A stretch of DNA of 64,000 nucleotides from Bacteroides congonensis (lineage in GTDB: Bacteria > Bacteroidota > Bacteroidia > Bacteroidales > Bacteroidaceae): the NCBI RefSeq assembly GCF_900130125.1, contig NZ_FQXY01000011.1:1116001-1180000 (forward strand), written 5' to 3'. The position numbers were made by a program, and so were the translations under genes. How positions within the stretch are numbered: position 1 is the stretch's first letter; each line of letters starts with the position of its first letter. Shown one piece after another: positions 44,799 to 53,449 of the stretch. The notes under the pieces are model-generated. The model was not told where the DNA came from. It ran no database searches and saw nothing but the letters and a program-made list of their open reading frames with translations.

Positions 44799-46085
44799 TT
44801 AGATATTTTTGTAGTTGATGCCTTTCAAGTCCATGAATCTCTTCAATGCTTCCAAATAGTAGTAGTCAGCATAATTCAGCGGAGTGTCAATTTCAGAACC
44901 GTTAGGCAGTGAACCTACAGAGTGCATCAGGATGAATCCCTGGTTGTCGCCGACTTTTGCAAGGTATGCATCACTTGACAAACTCTTCAGAATTTTTTCA
45001 GCATAATCCAGGTATTTCTTACCATCAGGAACCATTGTGCTTAGTTCAATCAAGGCAGAAGCGGTAACAGAAGCGGCAGATGCATCACGCGGAGTTTCTT
45101 CAGTCACAGGAGCATCGTAATCCCAGTAGGGGATAGCATCGTCTGTTTTTACGCGATCCATAATCATATCAGCTACTTTGATAGCGAAGTTCAGGAAAGT
45201 GCTGTCGTTTGTTTCACGGTAACAAGCTGTGTAGCCATATACAGCCCATGCCTGTCCGCGTGCCCATGAAGAATCATCGTTCTTACCTTGGTGAGTCTGT
45301 TTGCGTTCAACTGTACCGTCGTTGTTGTAGCTCACTACATGCCAGCAAGTATAATCCGTGCGGAAGTGATTATGCATGGTAGTCATGGCATGTTTGATGG
45401 CAACATCTTTATATCTGCTGTCACCCGTTGCTTTGGCTACGTTGAACAGAAGGTCAAGATTCATCATATTGTCAATGATAACCGGGAAGTTCCATGTGCC
45501 GAAGTCCCATGAACGGATAGCTCCGATAGAATCGTTGAAACGTCCGCACAGATTGTCGGCTGTTTCTCTCATCACTGCTGCGATAGTGTCATTGGGTGCA
45601 AGACGCTCTGCGTTACCATAACTACAGTTAATCATAAATCCTAAATCGTGCGTACCTTTATAATAGCGTACCGGATTCAGAAGATTAGTATATTGAATAG
45701 CTTCCGCTTTCAGTGTGTCGTTTCCTGTCAGCTCGTATGCGTACCACAAAGAACCGGGGAAGAAACCGCTTGTCCAGTCATGAACGCCACAAAGACGGCG
45801 TTTGCCCAATTGTTCTGCGGTCGGTTGTGCGCGAAGTGAATCTTTAAATGTCAGTGAATCTCTTTCCAACTGGCGGCAAAGGAAATTCATGTCATAACCA
45901 GTACGGATGGAACGTGGGAGCTGACCTGTACCGTCAACTTCTTCTGCTGAAAGTTGTAATTGTGCAGAAGCTACATCCAGTCCTTTTTTAATCCAACTGT
46001 AGTCTTCCTTTGGAGCTGTCTGGCACGATGCGAGTGCGATACTAACCGAAGCAAAGAGAACAAGTTTCTTTTTCATGTTATTCAT
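44799..46085 (-). CDS. GH88 unsaturated glucuronyl hydrolase
   Basis: 428 residues, lipoprotein signal (IALASC). Two ATG starts (46085 and 46076) are equally good. The GH88 (alpha/alpha)6 barrel shows GVHDWTSGFFPGSLWYAYEL (first Asp), RSWDFGTWNFPVIIDNMMNL (second Asp) and SSWARGQAWAVYGYTACY. It removes the 4,5-unsaturated uronic acid from lyase-made disaccharides. A TACTTTTG (-7) and a terminator upstream make it the first gene of a middle transcript with PL12. It matches BT4658 by order. Confidence 0.93.
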   Translation of the reverse strand: MNNMKKKLVLFASVSIALASCQTAPKEDYSWIKKGLDVASAQLQLSAEEVDGTGQLPRSIRTGYDMNFLCRQLERDSLTFKDSLRAQPTAEQLGKRRLCGVHDWTSGFFPGSLWYAYELTGNDTLKAEAIQYTNLLNPVRYYKGTHDLGFMINCSYGNAERLAPNDTIAAVMRETADNLCGRFNDSIGAIRSWDFGTWNFPVIIDNMMNLDLLFNVAKATGDSRYKDVAIKHAMTTMHNHFRTDYTCWHVVSYNNDGTVERKQTHQGKNDDSSWARGQAWAVYGYTACYRETNDSTFLNFAIKVADMIMDRVKTDDAIPYWDYDAPVTEETPRDASAASVTASALIELSTMVPDGKKYLDYAEKILKSLSSDAYLAKVGDNQGFILMHSVGSLPNGSEIDTPLNYADYYYLEALKRFMDLKGINYKNI

Positions 46086-46121
46086 TTTAAGTGATTGTTT
46101 TTAGAAGTTTTGTAACTGATA

Positions 46122-46129
46122 CAAAAGTA
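46122..46129 (-). promoter_or_regulatory. -7 element for the GH88-PL12 transcript
   Basis: The minus strand reads TACTTTTG (TAnnTTTG), 36 bases before the GH88 ATG at 46085. The -33 element is not clear. Confidence 0.5.
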
Positions 46130-46205
46130 GCGGAAAGGCTTGACTTTGCGTTGCAGGATTGTCCAAAAGGTGTTTGAACCCTGCTCTTTCAGTTTCGATT
46201 TTGTT

Positions 46206-46271
46206 GAAAAAGGTTTTAAAATTCTCCAATACGCCTTGGTTAGGGGCATATTGGAGAGGATTAAACCTTTT
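46206..46271 (-). terminator. Long hairpin terminator after SusD
   Basis: Inner arms CTCCAATA (46224-46231) and TATTGGAG (46249-46256) lie inside outer arms AAAAAGGTTTTAA and TTAAACCTTTT. In transcript direction it ends in a T run. It lies between SusD and the GH88 promoter, so it can end the SusC/SusD transcript. Confidence 0.75.
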
Positions 46272-46289
46272 ATTTTAAAGAGAAATTAC

Positions 46290-48023
46290 TTATTTTCCCC
46301 AGCCTGGATTTTGCTTAAAACTAGTCATCAAGTCTAAATCACGTTGTGGAATAGGAAGTAGTTCATGTTTACCCTTTTGAGTGAATTCAAAGCAGATGTA
46401 GTGAGGAGTCTGTCCACACCAGTCCAGCATATCGTAATAAGTATTCTGGATAGTTTCATAGTAAATCCCCCAACGGACTAAGTCTTGACGTCGATGTCCT
46501 TCATATGCTAATTCATAAGCTCTTTCATCGCGCACTGCTTGTTGGAACGTTTTGTAATCCAGTCCACTTCGGTCCACATTGGTATTTGGTGTTTGGACGT
46601 CTTTCCCAAATCCACGTCTACGTACCATATTTAAGGCTGTATACGCTTCAGTTGTTGGACCTTGTTTCCATTCATTTAACGCTTCTGCATAGAGTAGTAA
46701 TACATCAGCATAACGGAGAATGTACCAATTAATGTTAGAATAGTCAGTGCTTAATAATGCATTGTTGGCTTCTACATATTTTTCTGTATCCCATTTGGCG
46801 GGACAACATTTGTTATCGAAATCTTTATAACGAGCTTCTCGTAACTTTTTAATATCACTATCTTTCATGCCACTATTACTTAGTTCCTCATCGCTGGTGA
46901 TAGCTTGTTCAAAAGTAAAGTTTAAATTTACAGGAGTTTTAATACCGTCTTTACCTGTTTCTTTATCTTCTGCATATATATAATCTGCGAATGAGAGTGC
47001 CCATCTCTTATCCTCCTGGCGTTTGTACCAATCACGAAGGAAAGTGCAGGAAACTTTCCAGTTACCTTTATTACTTCTCTTTCCGCTTAAGGCTACTCCA
47101 TTCCATTTTCCAATGCGTCCACAAGGATCCAAAAGTGAAGAACCTGTGATTGCAGGTGCATAGAAACTAACTTCTATTAGACTTTCATTTGCATCCCACA
47201 CTCCGTTGCAGGTATTCTTCCAAAGTTGTTCGTAGTCGCTGAGTAGTTGATGTTTGCCGGAGTTTATTAATTCCCCGGCAATCTGTGCTGCTTTTTCCCA
47301 TTTACTTTCGTCATTAACAGGCTGTCCTGCCCAAGTTGCATAGACTTTAGCTAATAATCCCATTGCAGCACCTTTAGATAAACGGAAACGATTATCAGAA
47401 CGTGATGCGTCATCTTTTGCATAAGGTAAATTGTCTACAGCGTATAGCAAATCTTCTTCAATAAATTTATATACATCTTCCGGTTTTGCCTGTGTGTATG
47501 TAGAAGGATGCTGATAGGATTGTTGGGTATTGGTGATTAATGCGATATTTCCAAACCAACGTACCAATTCGAAATAATATAAAGCTCTTAATCCACGTGC
47601 TTCTGCCATATAGATGGTAGCTAATGAACGGTCTTTTTCAGGGAATTCATTGATACGTAATTGTAACATTTCAATAAAATTGTTGGCATCATAGACCGCT
47701 CCATAAAGAGACTGCCATGTGTTTTGTATGTCGGCTTGTGCAGGGGTATATGCATTTGCCGGTACTTGTCGGAAACCATTAGTTGTGCTTCCTTCGCATT
47801 TTGCCAAGTCACTAGGGATGGGGAGTAGGCAAGAGAGATTGTAACCATATAAGTTGGCTTGAACCATATCCCGATAAACTCCTAACAATACATATTGTGC
47901 TTCTGAAGCATTTTTCATGTATGTCTTTTTGTCAGCTTCTGTATATACTTCCTCGTCTAGTGAGCAAGAACTTACAGAGCATATACAAGCTAATGTGATG
48001 ATATAATAGATAAATTTCTTCAT
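46290..48023 (-). CDS. SusD-like glycan-binding lipoprotein
   Basis: 577 residues, lipobox VSSC at residue 20. A SusD N-terminal TPR domain contains YMKNASEAQYVLLGVYRDMV and ARGLRALYYFELVRWFGNIA, and the RagB/SusD C-terminal domain carries VRDERAYELAYEGHRRQDLV. SusD forms the lid over the SusC barrel and captures oligosaccharides at the cell surface. The likely ligand is heparin/heparan sulfate. The gene is 18 bases after SusC; a hairpin terminator follows. Confidence 0.95.
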   Translation of the reverse strand: MKKFIYYIITLACICSVSSCSLDEEVYTEADKKTYMKNASEAQYVLLGVYRDMVQANLYGYNLSCLLPIPSDLAKCEGSTTNGFRQVPANAYTPAQADIQNTWQSLYGAVYDANNFIEMLQLRINEFPEKDRSLATIYMAEARGLRALYYFELVRWFGNIALITNTQQSYQHPSTYTQAKPEDVYKFIEEDLLYAVDNLPYAKDDASRSDNRFRLSKGAAMGLLAKVYATWAGQPVNDESKWEKAAQIAGELINSGKHQLLSDYEQLWKNTCNGVWDANESLIEVSFYAPAITGSSLLDPCGRIGKWNGVALSGKRSNKGNWKVSCTFLRDWYKRQEDKRWALSFADYIYAEDKETGKDGIKTPVNLNFTFEQAITSDEELSNSGMKDSDIKKLREARYKDFDNKCCPAKWDTEKYVEANNALLSTDYSNINWYILRYADVLLLYAEALNEWKQGPTTEAYTALNMVRRRGFGKDVQTPNTNVDRSGLDYKTFQQAVRDERAYELAYEGHRRQDLVRWGIYYETIQNTYYDMLDWCGQTPHYICFEFTQKGKHELLPIPQRDLDLMTSFKQNPGWGK

Positions 48024-48041
48024 TTTATTTGGTATTAGTTG

Positions 48042-51000
48042 TTAAAACTGAACTTCAAGGCCGAATGTGAAAATTCGACTCTTAGGATAGGCTCCCCAAT
48101 CAAGCCCTGGAGTCATCGGATTACTGGAAGCCGTGCTAACTTCCGGGTCATATCCGCTGTATCCACTGATGCAGAATAAGTTTTGTGCAGAAGCATAGAC
48201 GCGTAAGCGTGATATATATGCTTTTTTAGTCCATTTGTTTGGAATAGTATATCCAAGAACGACATTCTTTAGACGTAAGAATGAACCATCTTCAATGAAG
48301 CGGGAATATAATTCATTTTTGACATATCCTCTGGCAGATGGAACTTTATTGGAAGCATGTGTCGGAGTCCATCGGTCTGCAACTTCTGCCAACTGGTTGG
48401 AGCGTTCGTCTTGTGACTGGGTAGCAAACAAACGGGTTGCATTGTAAATATCGTTACCGTAGTTGAATTGAAGCATAAAGCTAAGGTCAAACTCTCTATA
48501 TTTAAAAGTGTTGGTGATACCACCATACCATTTAGGGATACCGTTACCAATGACTGTACGGTCACTGGTTGTGATTACACCATCTCCGTCTATATCTTTG
48601 TATTTCACCATACCAGGTTTTACGGTTGTTCCAGCATGTTCACTAATATCAGTTACTCCGGGTTTTAATATGAATTGGTCACTTCCTGCTACTTGGTAGA
48701 AATCAGAATATTGATAAACACCGTCGAATACATAACCATACATCTGTCCTAATGGAGAGTCAATAGTAGCAATGTAATCGTATCCTTTGAAATCACCGCT
48801 GAATCCTGCACGGTCATATTTGGTGTAGGTTCCAGGTTGAAGCTCTTTCAATGTGTTTTTAATGAAAGATATATTGAAATCCGTCTGCCAACTGAAGTTG
48901 CGTGTTTGAATGTTAGTACTATTGATACTTAATTCAATACCTTTGTTCTGTATTTTACCGATGTTTTGCATCTGGCTACTAAATCCGGATACAAAGGCTA
49001 AATCTTGGCTTAATAGTAAGTCTTTAGTATTTTTGATAAAGAAATCGGCTGTTACATTCAGTCGGTTAGCTAAGAAGCCTAAGTCGAAACCTAAATTTGT
49101 AGTGGAAGAACCTTCCCATTTCAAATCTTTATTGGGTAAGTGCTTGGAATTGAGTACAGTAACAAGACTGCTTCCTATTCCGTATTTACTTGTTGTATAT
49201 AAATCTTGTGAAAGGTTATTAGCAATACGGTCATTACCTACGATTCCCCATCCTAAACGTACTTTCATATTGGAAATCCATTCGATATTTTTAAGGAATG
49301 CCTCTTCTGAAACTCTCCAAGCTGCTGAAAATGATGGGAAATATCCCCATTTGTTTTTCTTAGAGAATACTGTAGAACCATCGGCACGCACTGTAGCTGT
49401 CAGTAGATAGCGGTTGTCGTAGTTGTAAGTACCGCGCGCAAAAAACGAAAGTGATCTCTTTTCACTTTTATAGGTTCTTACCTGGCTGGGAGTGGCTCCC
49501 AATCCTAAGTTGTCATTTCCTAGATTATCAAATGGGAAATCTTTGGCTTGTCCTAATAAATATTCACTTCCACGATAGGAGTATTCATGACCAAGCATTA
49601 CATCCAGAGTATTTTTTTTGTTGAATTTCTTTCTATAAGTTAAGTTGTTATAATTCACAAAGCGTACATCTTTGGTCATCTGTGTCTGTCCATAAGGATT
49701 GCCACCGCTTCGATAGGCTTCACGTGATTCTTGTGTGTAGAAGATATCAGCACGAGTGTTAGTTGTGTTATAAGTTGCAGCAGTCTTGAAAGTCAAATCT
49801 TTTGTTATCTTGTAGGTGAGTGACATATTGGTTCCCCACATTTCGGCATTTCTTTTATTATTTACAGATTCTGCCTGTTTGATAGGATTTACTTGTGCAA
49901 GACTTCCATCACCTTCTGTCAATTCTATAACGTCAATAGCAGAGTTTAATAATTCTTCGTTTGTCATACTGTTACCACCAGTCGGACGTGCACGTAAAAT
50001 CATTGCAAGCATATTGAAACGTCCGCTGTCTGCTGTAGTTCCTACTCCTTCTCGTATAATATTAGAATAATTGAATGTAGCGTCTAATGTGAGCGATTTA
50101 GTCAGTTTCTGATTAACACGGAATTTACCAGTAGTTTTTTGGAATCCGCTATTAGTAAAAATACCGTTTTCATCATAATGTGAGAATGATGCCGAGTATT
50201 TGGTATCATTTGTACCACCAGTGATTGTTACATTGTGATCTTGTGACCAAGTCGGATTAAATGTCTCGTCTTGCCATCTTACCCCTCCTTCTGTGAGGTA
50301 ATCATCCAAAGTTTGATAGGGATAAGGATTTCCGTCTTTATCTACTCCTTCACGATAATATCCGTCTGTGTATTTTTTGTTCAGTTCTACTTGAAGTTTT
50401 ACAAATTCATAGGGTGATAACATATCTAATTTTTTGCTGATATTGCGATAACTTGCAGAACCGTTGTAAACAATGACTGGTTTGCCTGTTTTACCGGATC
50501 TGGTAGTTACTAATACAACACCATTGGCAGCACGGGCACCGTAAATAGCAGATGCGGATGCATCCTTTAAAATTTCTATAGATTCTATATCAGAGTTAGC
50601 GAGATGGTCAATGCCGGATACCTCAAATCCGTCTACAATATAAAGAGGAGAAGCGTCTCCTGTCAAAGTTCCTACGCCGCGGATGTTTACGTTGAATCCG
50701 GAACCGGGAGTACCGTCATTTTGGGTGATTTGTACACCGGCGATTTGGCCACCTAAAGCTTCCATGACAGAACTTGTTTTGAAGCCTTCCACATTCTTCT
50801 GCGAGACAGATGCTACGGAACCTGTTAAGTCGCTTTTTTTCATAGTACCATAACCAACTACAACAACCTCGTCTAATGTCTGATTGTCTGGCATAAGGGT
50901 TACGTTGATGCTTGTTTTTCCTTGTATTTTTATTTCTTGTGTCTTATAACCAATATAGCTGATTATAAGTGTTCCGTTTTTAGGTGCTTGAATGCTATAT

Positions 51001-51197
51001 TTCCCATCTAAATCGGTTGCAGCACCTGCCTGCCCGCCTTTTACCTGTACTGTTGCACCGATTAAAGGTAGATTTGTTTCGTCAAAAATAACTCCTTTTA
51101 TCGTCACATTCTGTGCAAATGTGATGATAGATACTAGGAGAGCTAAGAGGGTGATGTACCCTCTTTTGCTCAGTGTATGATATATTGATTTATACAT
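48042..51197 (-). CDS. SusC-like TonB-dependent outer-membrane transporter
   Basis: 1051 residues, signal peptide ending TFAQ. A CarboxypepD_reg-like domain (about 32-120) contains GVIFDETNLPLIGATVQVKG, followed by a TonB-box-like DEVVVVGYGTMKKSDLTGSV. The plug begins near 130 (MEALGGQIAGVQITQNDGTP, RGVGTLTGDASPLYIVDGFE, IEILKDASASAIYGARAANG). A 22-strand barrel runs to the end with a terminal aromatic Phe (LEVQF). It imports glycan oligosaccharides with SusD. The plug start fits the usual 1000-residue SusC size. Confidence 0.97.
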   Translation of the reverse strand: MYKSIYHTLSKRGYITLLALLVSIITFAQNVTIKGVIFDETNLPLIGATVQVKGGQAGAATDLDGKYSIQAPKNGTLIISYIGYKTQEIKIQGKTSINVTLMPDNQTLDEVVVVGYGTMKKSDLTGSVASVSQKNVEGFKTSSVMEALGGQIAGVQITQNDGTPGSGFNVNIRGVGTLTGDASPLYIVDGFEVSGIDHLANSDIESIEILKDASASAIYGARAANGVVLVTTRSGKTGKPVIVYNGSASYRNISKKLDMLSPYEFVKLQVELNKKYTDGYYREGVDKDGNPYPYQTLDDYLTEGGVRWQDETFNPTWSQDHNVTITGGTNDTKYSASFSHYDENGIFTNSGFQKTTGKFRVNQKLTKSLTLDATFNYSNIIREGVGTTADSGRFNMLAMILRARPTGGNSMTNEELLNSAIDVIELTEGDGSLAQVNPIKQAESVNNKRNAEMWGTNMSLTYKITKDLTFKTAATYNTTNTRADIFYTQESREAYRSGGNPYGQTQMTKDVRFVNYNNLTYRKKFNKKNTLDVMLGHEYSYRGSEYLLGQAKDFPFDNLGNDNLGLGATPSQVRTYKSEKRSLSFFARGTYNYDNRYLLTATVRADGSTVFSKKNKWGYFPSFSAAWRVSEEAFLKNIEWISNMKVRLGWGIVGNDRIANNLSQDLYTTSKYGIGSSLVTVLNSKHLPNKDLKWEGSSTTNLGFDLGFLANRLNVTADFFIKNTKDLLLSQDLAFVSGFSSQMQNIGKIQNKGIELSINSTNIQTRNFSWQTDFNISFIKNTLKELQPGTYTKYDRAGFSGDFKGYDYIATIDSPLGQMYGYVFDGVYQYSDFYQVAGSDQFILKPGVTDISEHAGTTVKPGMVKYKDIDGDGVITTSDRTVIGNGIPKWYGGITNTFKYREFDLSFMLQFNYGNDIYNATRLFATQSQDERSNQLAEVADRWTPTHASNKVPSARGYVKNELYSRFIEDGSFLRLKNVVLGYTIPNKWTKKAYISRLRVYASAQNLFCISGYSGYDPEVSTASSNPMTPGLDWGAYPKSRIFTFGLEVQF

Positions 51198-51223
51198 AAT
51201 CGTTAAATTCTAGCTTTATTGAA

Positions 51224-53419
51224 TTAAAAATTTTCATCAAACCAAATTACTATAGGATAGAATAATGCTCCATCACTTATTTTGTCTGTATTACCATCTG
51301 TTATATATGATATTCTTCCAAACAATACTCCATTGGCATATTCATTGTTTTTGGATTTCCACATATTAGGATTGATTACAATTGAGCGATCTGCAGGGTC
51401 AATATAGCCTAATAATTTGTTTAAGTTTTCGGGATTTTTAACCCCGCTGCTTGTGTCATAATATGACATAGGTTTTTTGGCCCCTGTATTTACTGCAACT
51501 CCCAGTGAGTTGAAGCACGATGTCCATACATCATTCAAAAGAGAACCTGACGTTGACGGTAAATCTCCCTTCTCATTTTCAATATCTATACTAAGGAAAT
51601 TGAAATCTTTGCGGAAATCAAGTGCAAACAACTTATCGTCCGGACATTCAATTTCTGGTATACTGGAACGTCCGCCGGTTTTGGGGTTGACTTGGAAAAC
51701 AAATGGTTGATACTTTATAAGTACATTGTTCTTTTTTACATTTCCTCTAATAAAAACCGGAGTAGTAATGGAATAGGCGATGTCTCCTTCTCCAACTGTT
51801 GCTCTTACAACTAACATGCCGACATTCATACTACCAGTAAGGAATCCGCTTTCTGTAAAAGTTATTTCTCCTGTGTTTTCGTCAATTGTCGTACCAGCTA
51901 AAGCTCCTGTAGGCTTGGAGCCTGCCATTATTTCTTTAACAACCAATTCCCATTTTGCTTTTCTGCCATTAAGGTCAGTTTTGGGCATTAGCTTAAGTTT
52001 ACCTAATGCGGTCTTATTGGCAACTTCATATTGGCTGGCATTACTTTCTTCTGGCAGACCTAAATTATTTCCATAACGAATATATGTAAAACGGTTTGGA
52101 TTAGCTTTTACTGTAAGTTTAAACGATGTAGTAGCATCGTTTTTATCATTATAAGCTTTCACCTTCACTTCATATGGGGTTGCACTAGGAGCTAAAGTAT
52201 TGTTTCCTGCGATTGTGATCGTTCCTTTTTGACGATCAATGCTGATTTTTCTATATTCTATTTGTTTCTGAATTTCAGTAGAATTATCTTCTGCAAAATC
52301 AAAAAGTACTTCATCGCCTATCAAACCTTTTTCTATTTCCTGAATTAGTTCACGTGCTTCATAAACTTCAGCATCGGCATATTTGAACGTATTAGGGTCT
52401 ATTGGGGTAATAAAAGATATGATATTCACGCTGTAAGCGTTAGGAAAGTCTGTTTCCCCGTATATGTTTTGAACAGTAACATCTATAATATATGGAGTAT
52501 CACTGATTTCCAATCCATTATTTGCTTTTAAACTAATTTGTCCGGTAGTAGGATCAATAGTAAATGCATTTGTATTTGGAGTTACCGACTTGATTTTAAA
52601 TGCTATTTCTTCTTTAGAACCTTGAATATGCATTTCTTTTGATGTATGTTCTGTATTTTGCTCTACACTAACAATATTGGGTGTGTATGATAAATTACGT
52701 GGCTTAGAAATAGCTTTGAAAGTTACTGCATTCGGATAGATATGTTCACCAGCTTTCGTTGTTAGTTTCAAGTCCAATACATATTCCTCACCTGCTATGA
52801 TTTTGTCTGCAAAGCTTTCAACAATAGTGATTTTTCCAGTAGTTGGAGATACTGTAAAATATTCTAGGTATTCTTTTGAAGGATCTTTCGCAATAGCATA
52901 TTGGATAATGGATACATGACTTTCTTTCTCTGTAGTTACTTGTGCGCTTGCTTTTACCCAATCGTTTTCATCCATTTTTAAGAGGACTTCTTCAGGTGTA
53001 ACAGACACTCCTTCAGGAACTGCAAGAAGCATATTTACTTTTACGGCATCTTTGAATTCATAATACTTGCCGTTGCAGAAACAAGATACACTAATACTGT
53101 ATAAACCGGTAGGTAATGTATTGGTGTTTTGAATGTTTATGACTCCTGTCTCAGCATTGACCGTGAAACTTTCTGTTGTATATGTTTCACCTTCGTGTGT
53201 CACGTTTGTGATAGCAAAATCATAAGGTGTGCCTCCTATATAGCTTGGAGCTTGTAGTTCACAACTCATTGAGGGACCTATGTCAGTGACTCCATAAAAG
53301 AAGAGCGTAAAATTCCCGGAGTCGGTCGTTTCCGTATCCGAGCAAGATACAGCTACATGCCCCAATAAACATATTGAGAAGAGCATGAAACATTTGGTAA
53401 ATAATTCTTTAAGGTTCAT
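51224..53419 (-). CDS. Surface glycan-binding lipoprotein (BT4661-like)
   Basis: 731 residues, lipobox AVSC. At least four, probably five, cadherin-like beta domains repeat the motif F-[VI]-[NSD]--TG-[IK]-[NTS]-I: FTVNAETGVINIQNTN, FTVSPTTGKITIVESF, FTIDPTTGQISLKANN, ISIDRQKGTITIAGNN and TTIDENTGEITFTESG. The C-terminal 150 residues form the likely ligand domain. It sits directly before SusC (26 bases), the place of the surface glycan-binding protein in the B. thetaiotaomicron heparin locus. It holds long heparin/heparan chains at the surface. No enzyme motif is seen. Confidence 0.82.
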   Translation of the reverse strand: MNLKELFTKCFMLFSICLLGHVAVSCSDTETTDSGNFTLFFYGVTDIGPSMSCELQAPSYIGGTPYDFAITNVTHEGETYTTESFTVNAETGVINIQNTNTLPTGLYSISVSCFCNGKYYEFKDAVKVNMLLAVPEGVSVTPEEVLLKMDENDWVKASAQVTTEKESHVSIIQYAIAKDPSKEYLEYFTVSPTTGKITIVESFADKIIAGEEYVLDLKLTTKAGEHIYPNAVTFKAISKPRNLSYTPNIVSVEQNTEHTSKEMHIQGSKEEIAFKIKSVTPNTNAFTIDPTTGQISLKANNGLEISDTPYIIDVTVQNIYGETDFPNAYSVNIISFITPIDPNTFKYADAEVYEARELIQEIEKGLIGDEVLFDFAEDNSTEIQKQIEYRKISIDRQKGTITIAGNNTLAPSATPYEVKVKAYNDKNDATTSFKLTVKANPNRFTYIRYGNNLGLPEESNASQYEVANKTALGKLKLMPKTDLNGRKAKWELVVKEIMAGSKPTGALAGTTIDENTGEITFTESGFLTGSMNVGMLVVRATVGEGDIAYSITTPVFIRGNVKKNNVLIKYQPFVFQVNPKTGGRSSIPEIECPDDKLFALDFRKDFNFLSIDIENEKGDLPSTSGSLLNDVWTSCFNSLGVAVNTGAKKPMSYYDTSSGVKNPENLNKLLGYIDPADRSIVINPNMWKSKNNEYANGVLFGRISYITDGNTDKISDGALFYPIVIWFDENF

Positions 53420-53449
53420 TTCTGTATTATTTTAGAATTTGAATTTGTA

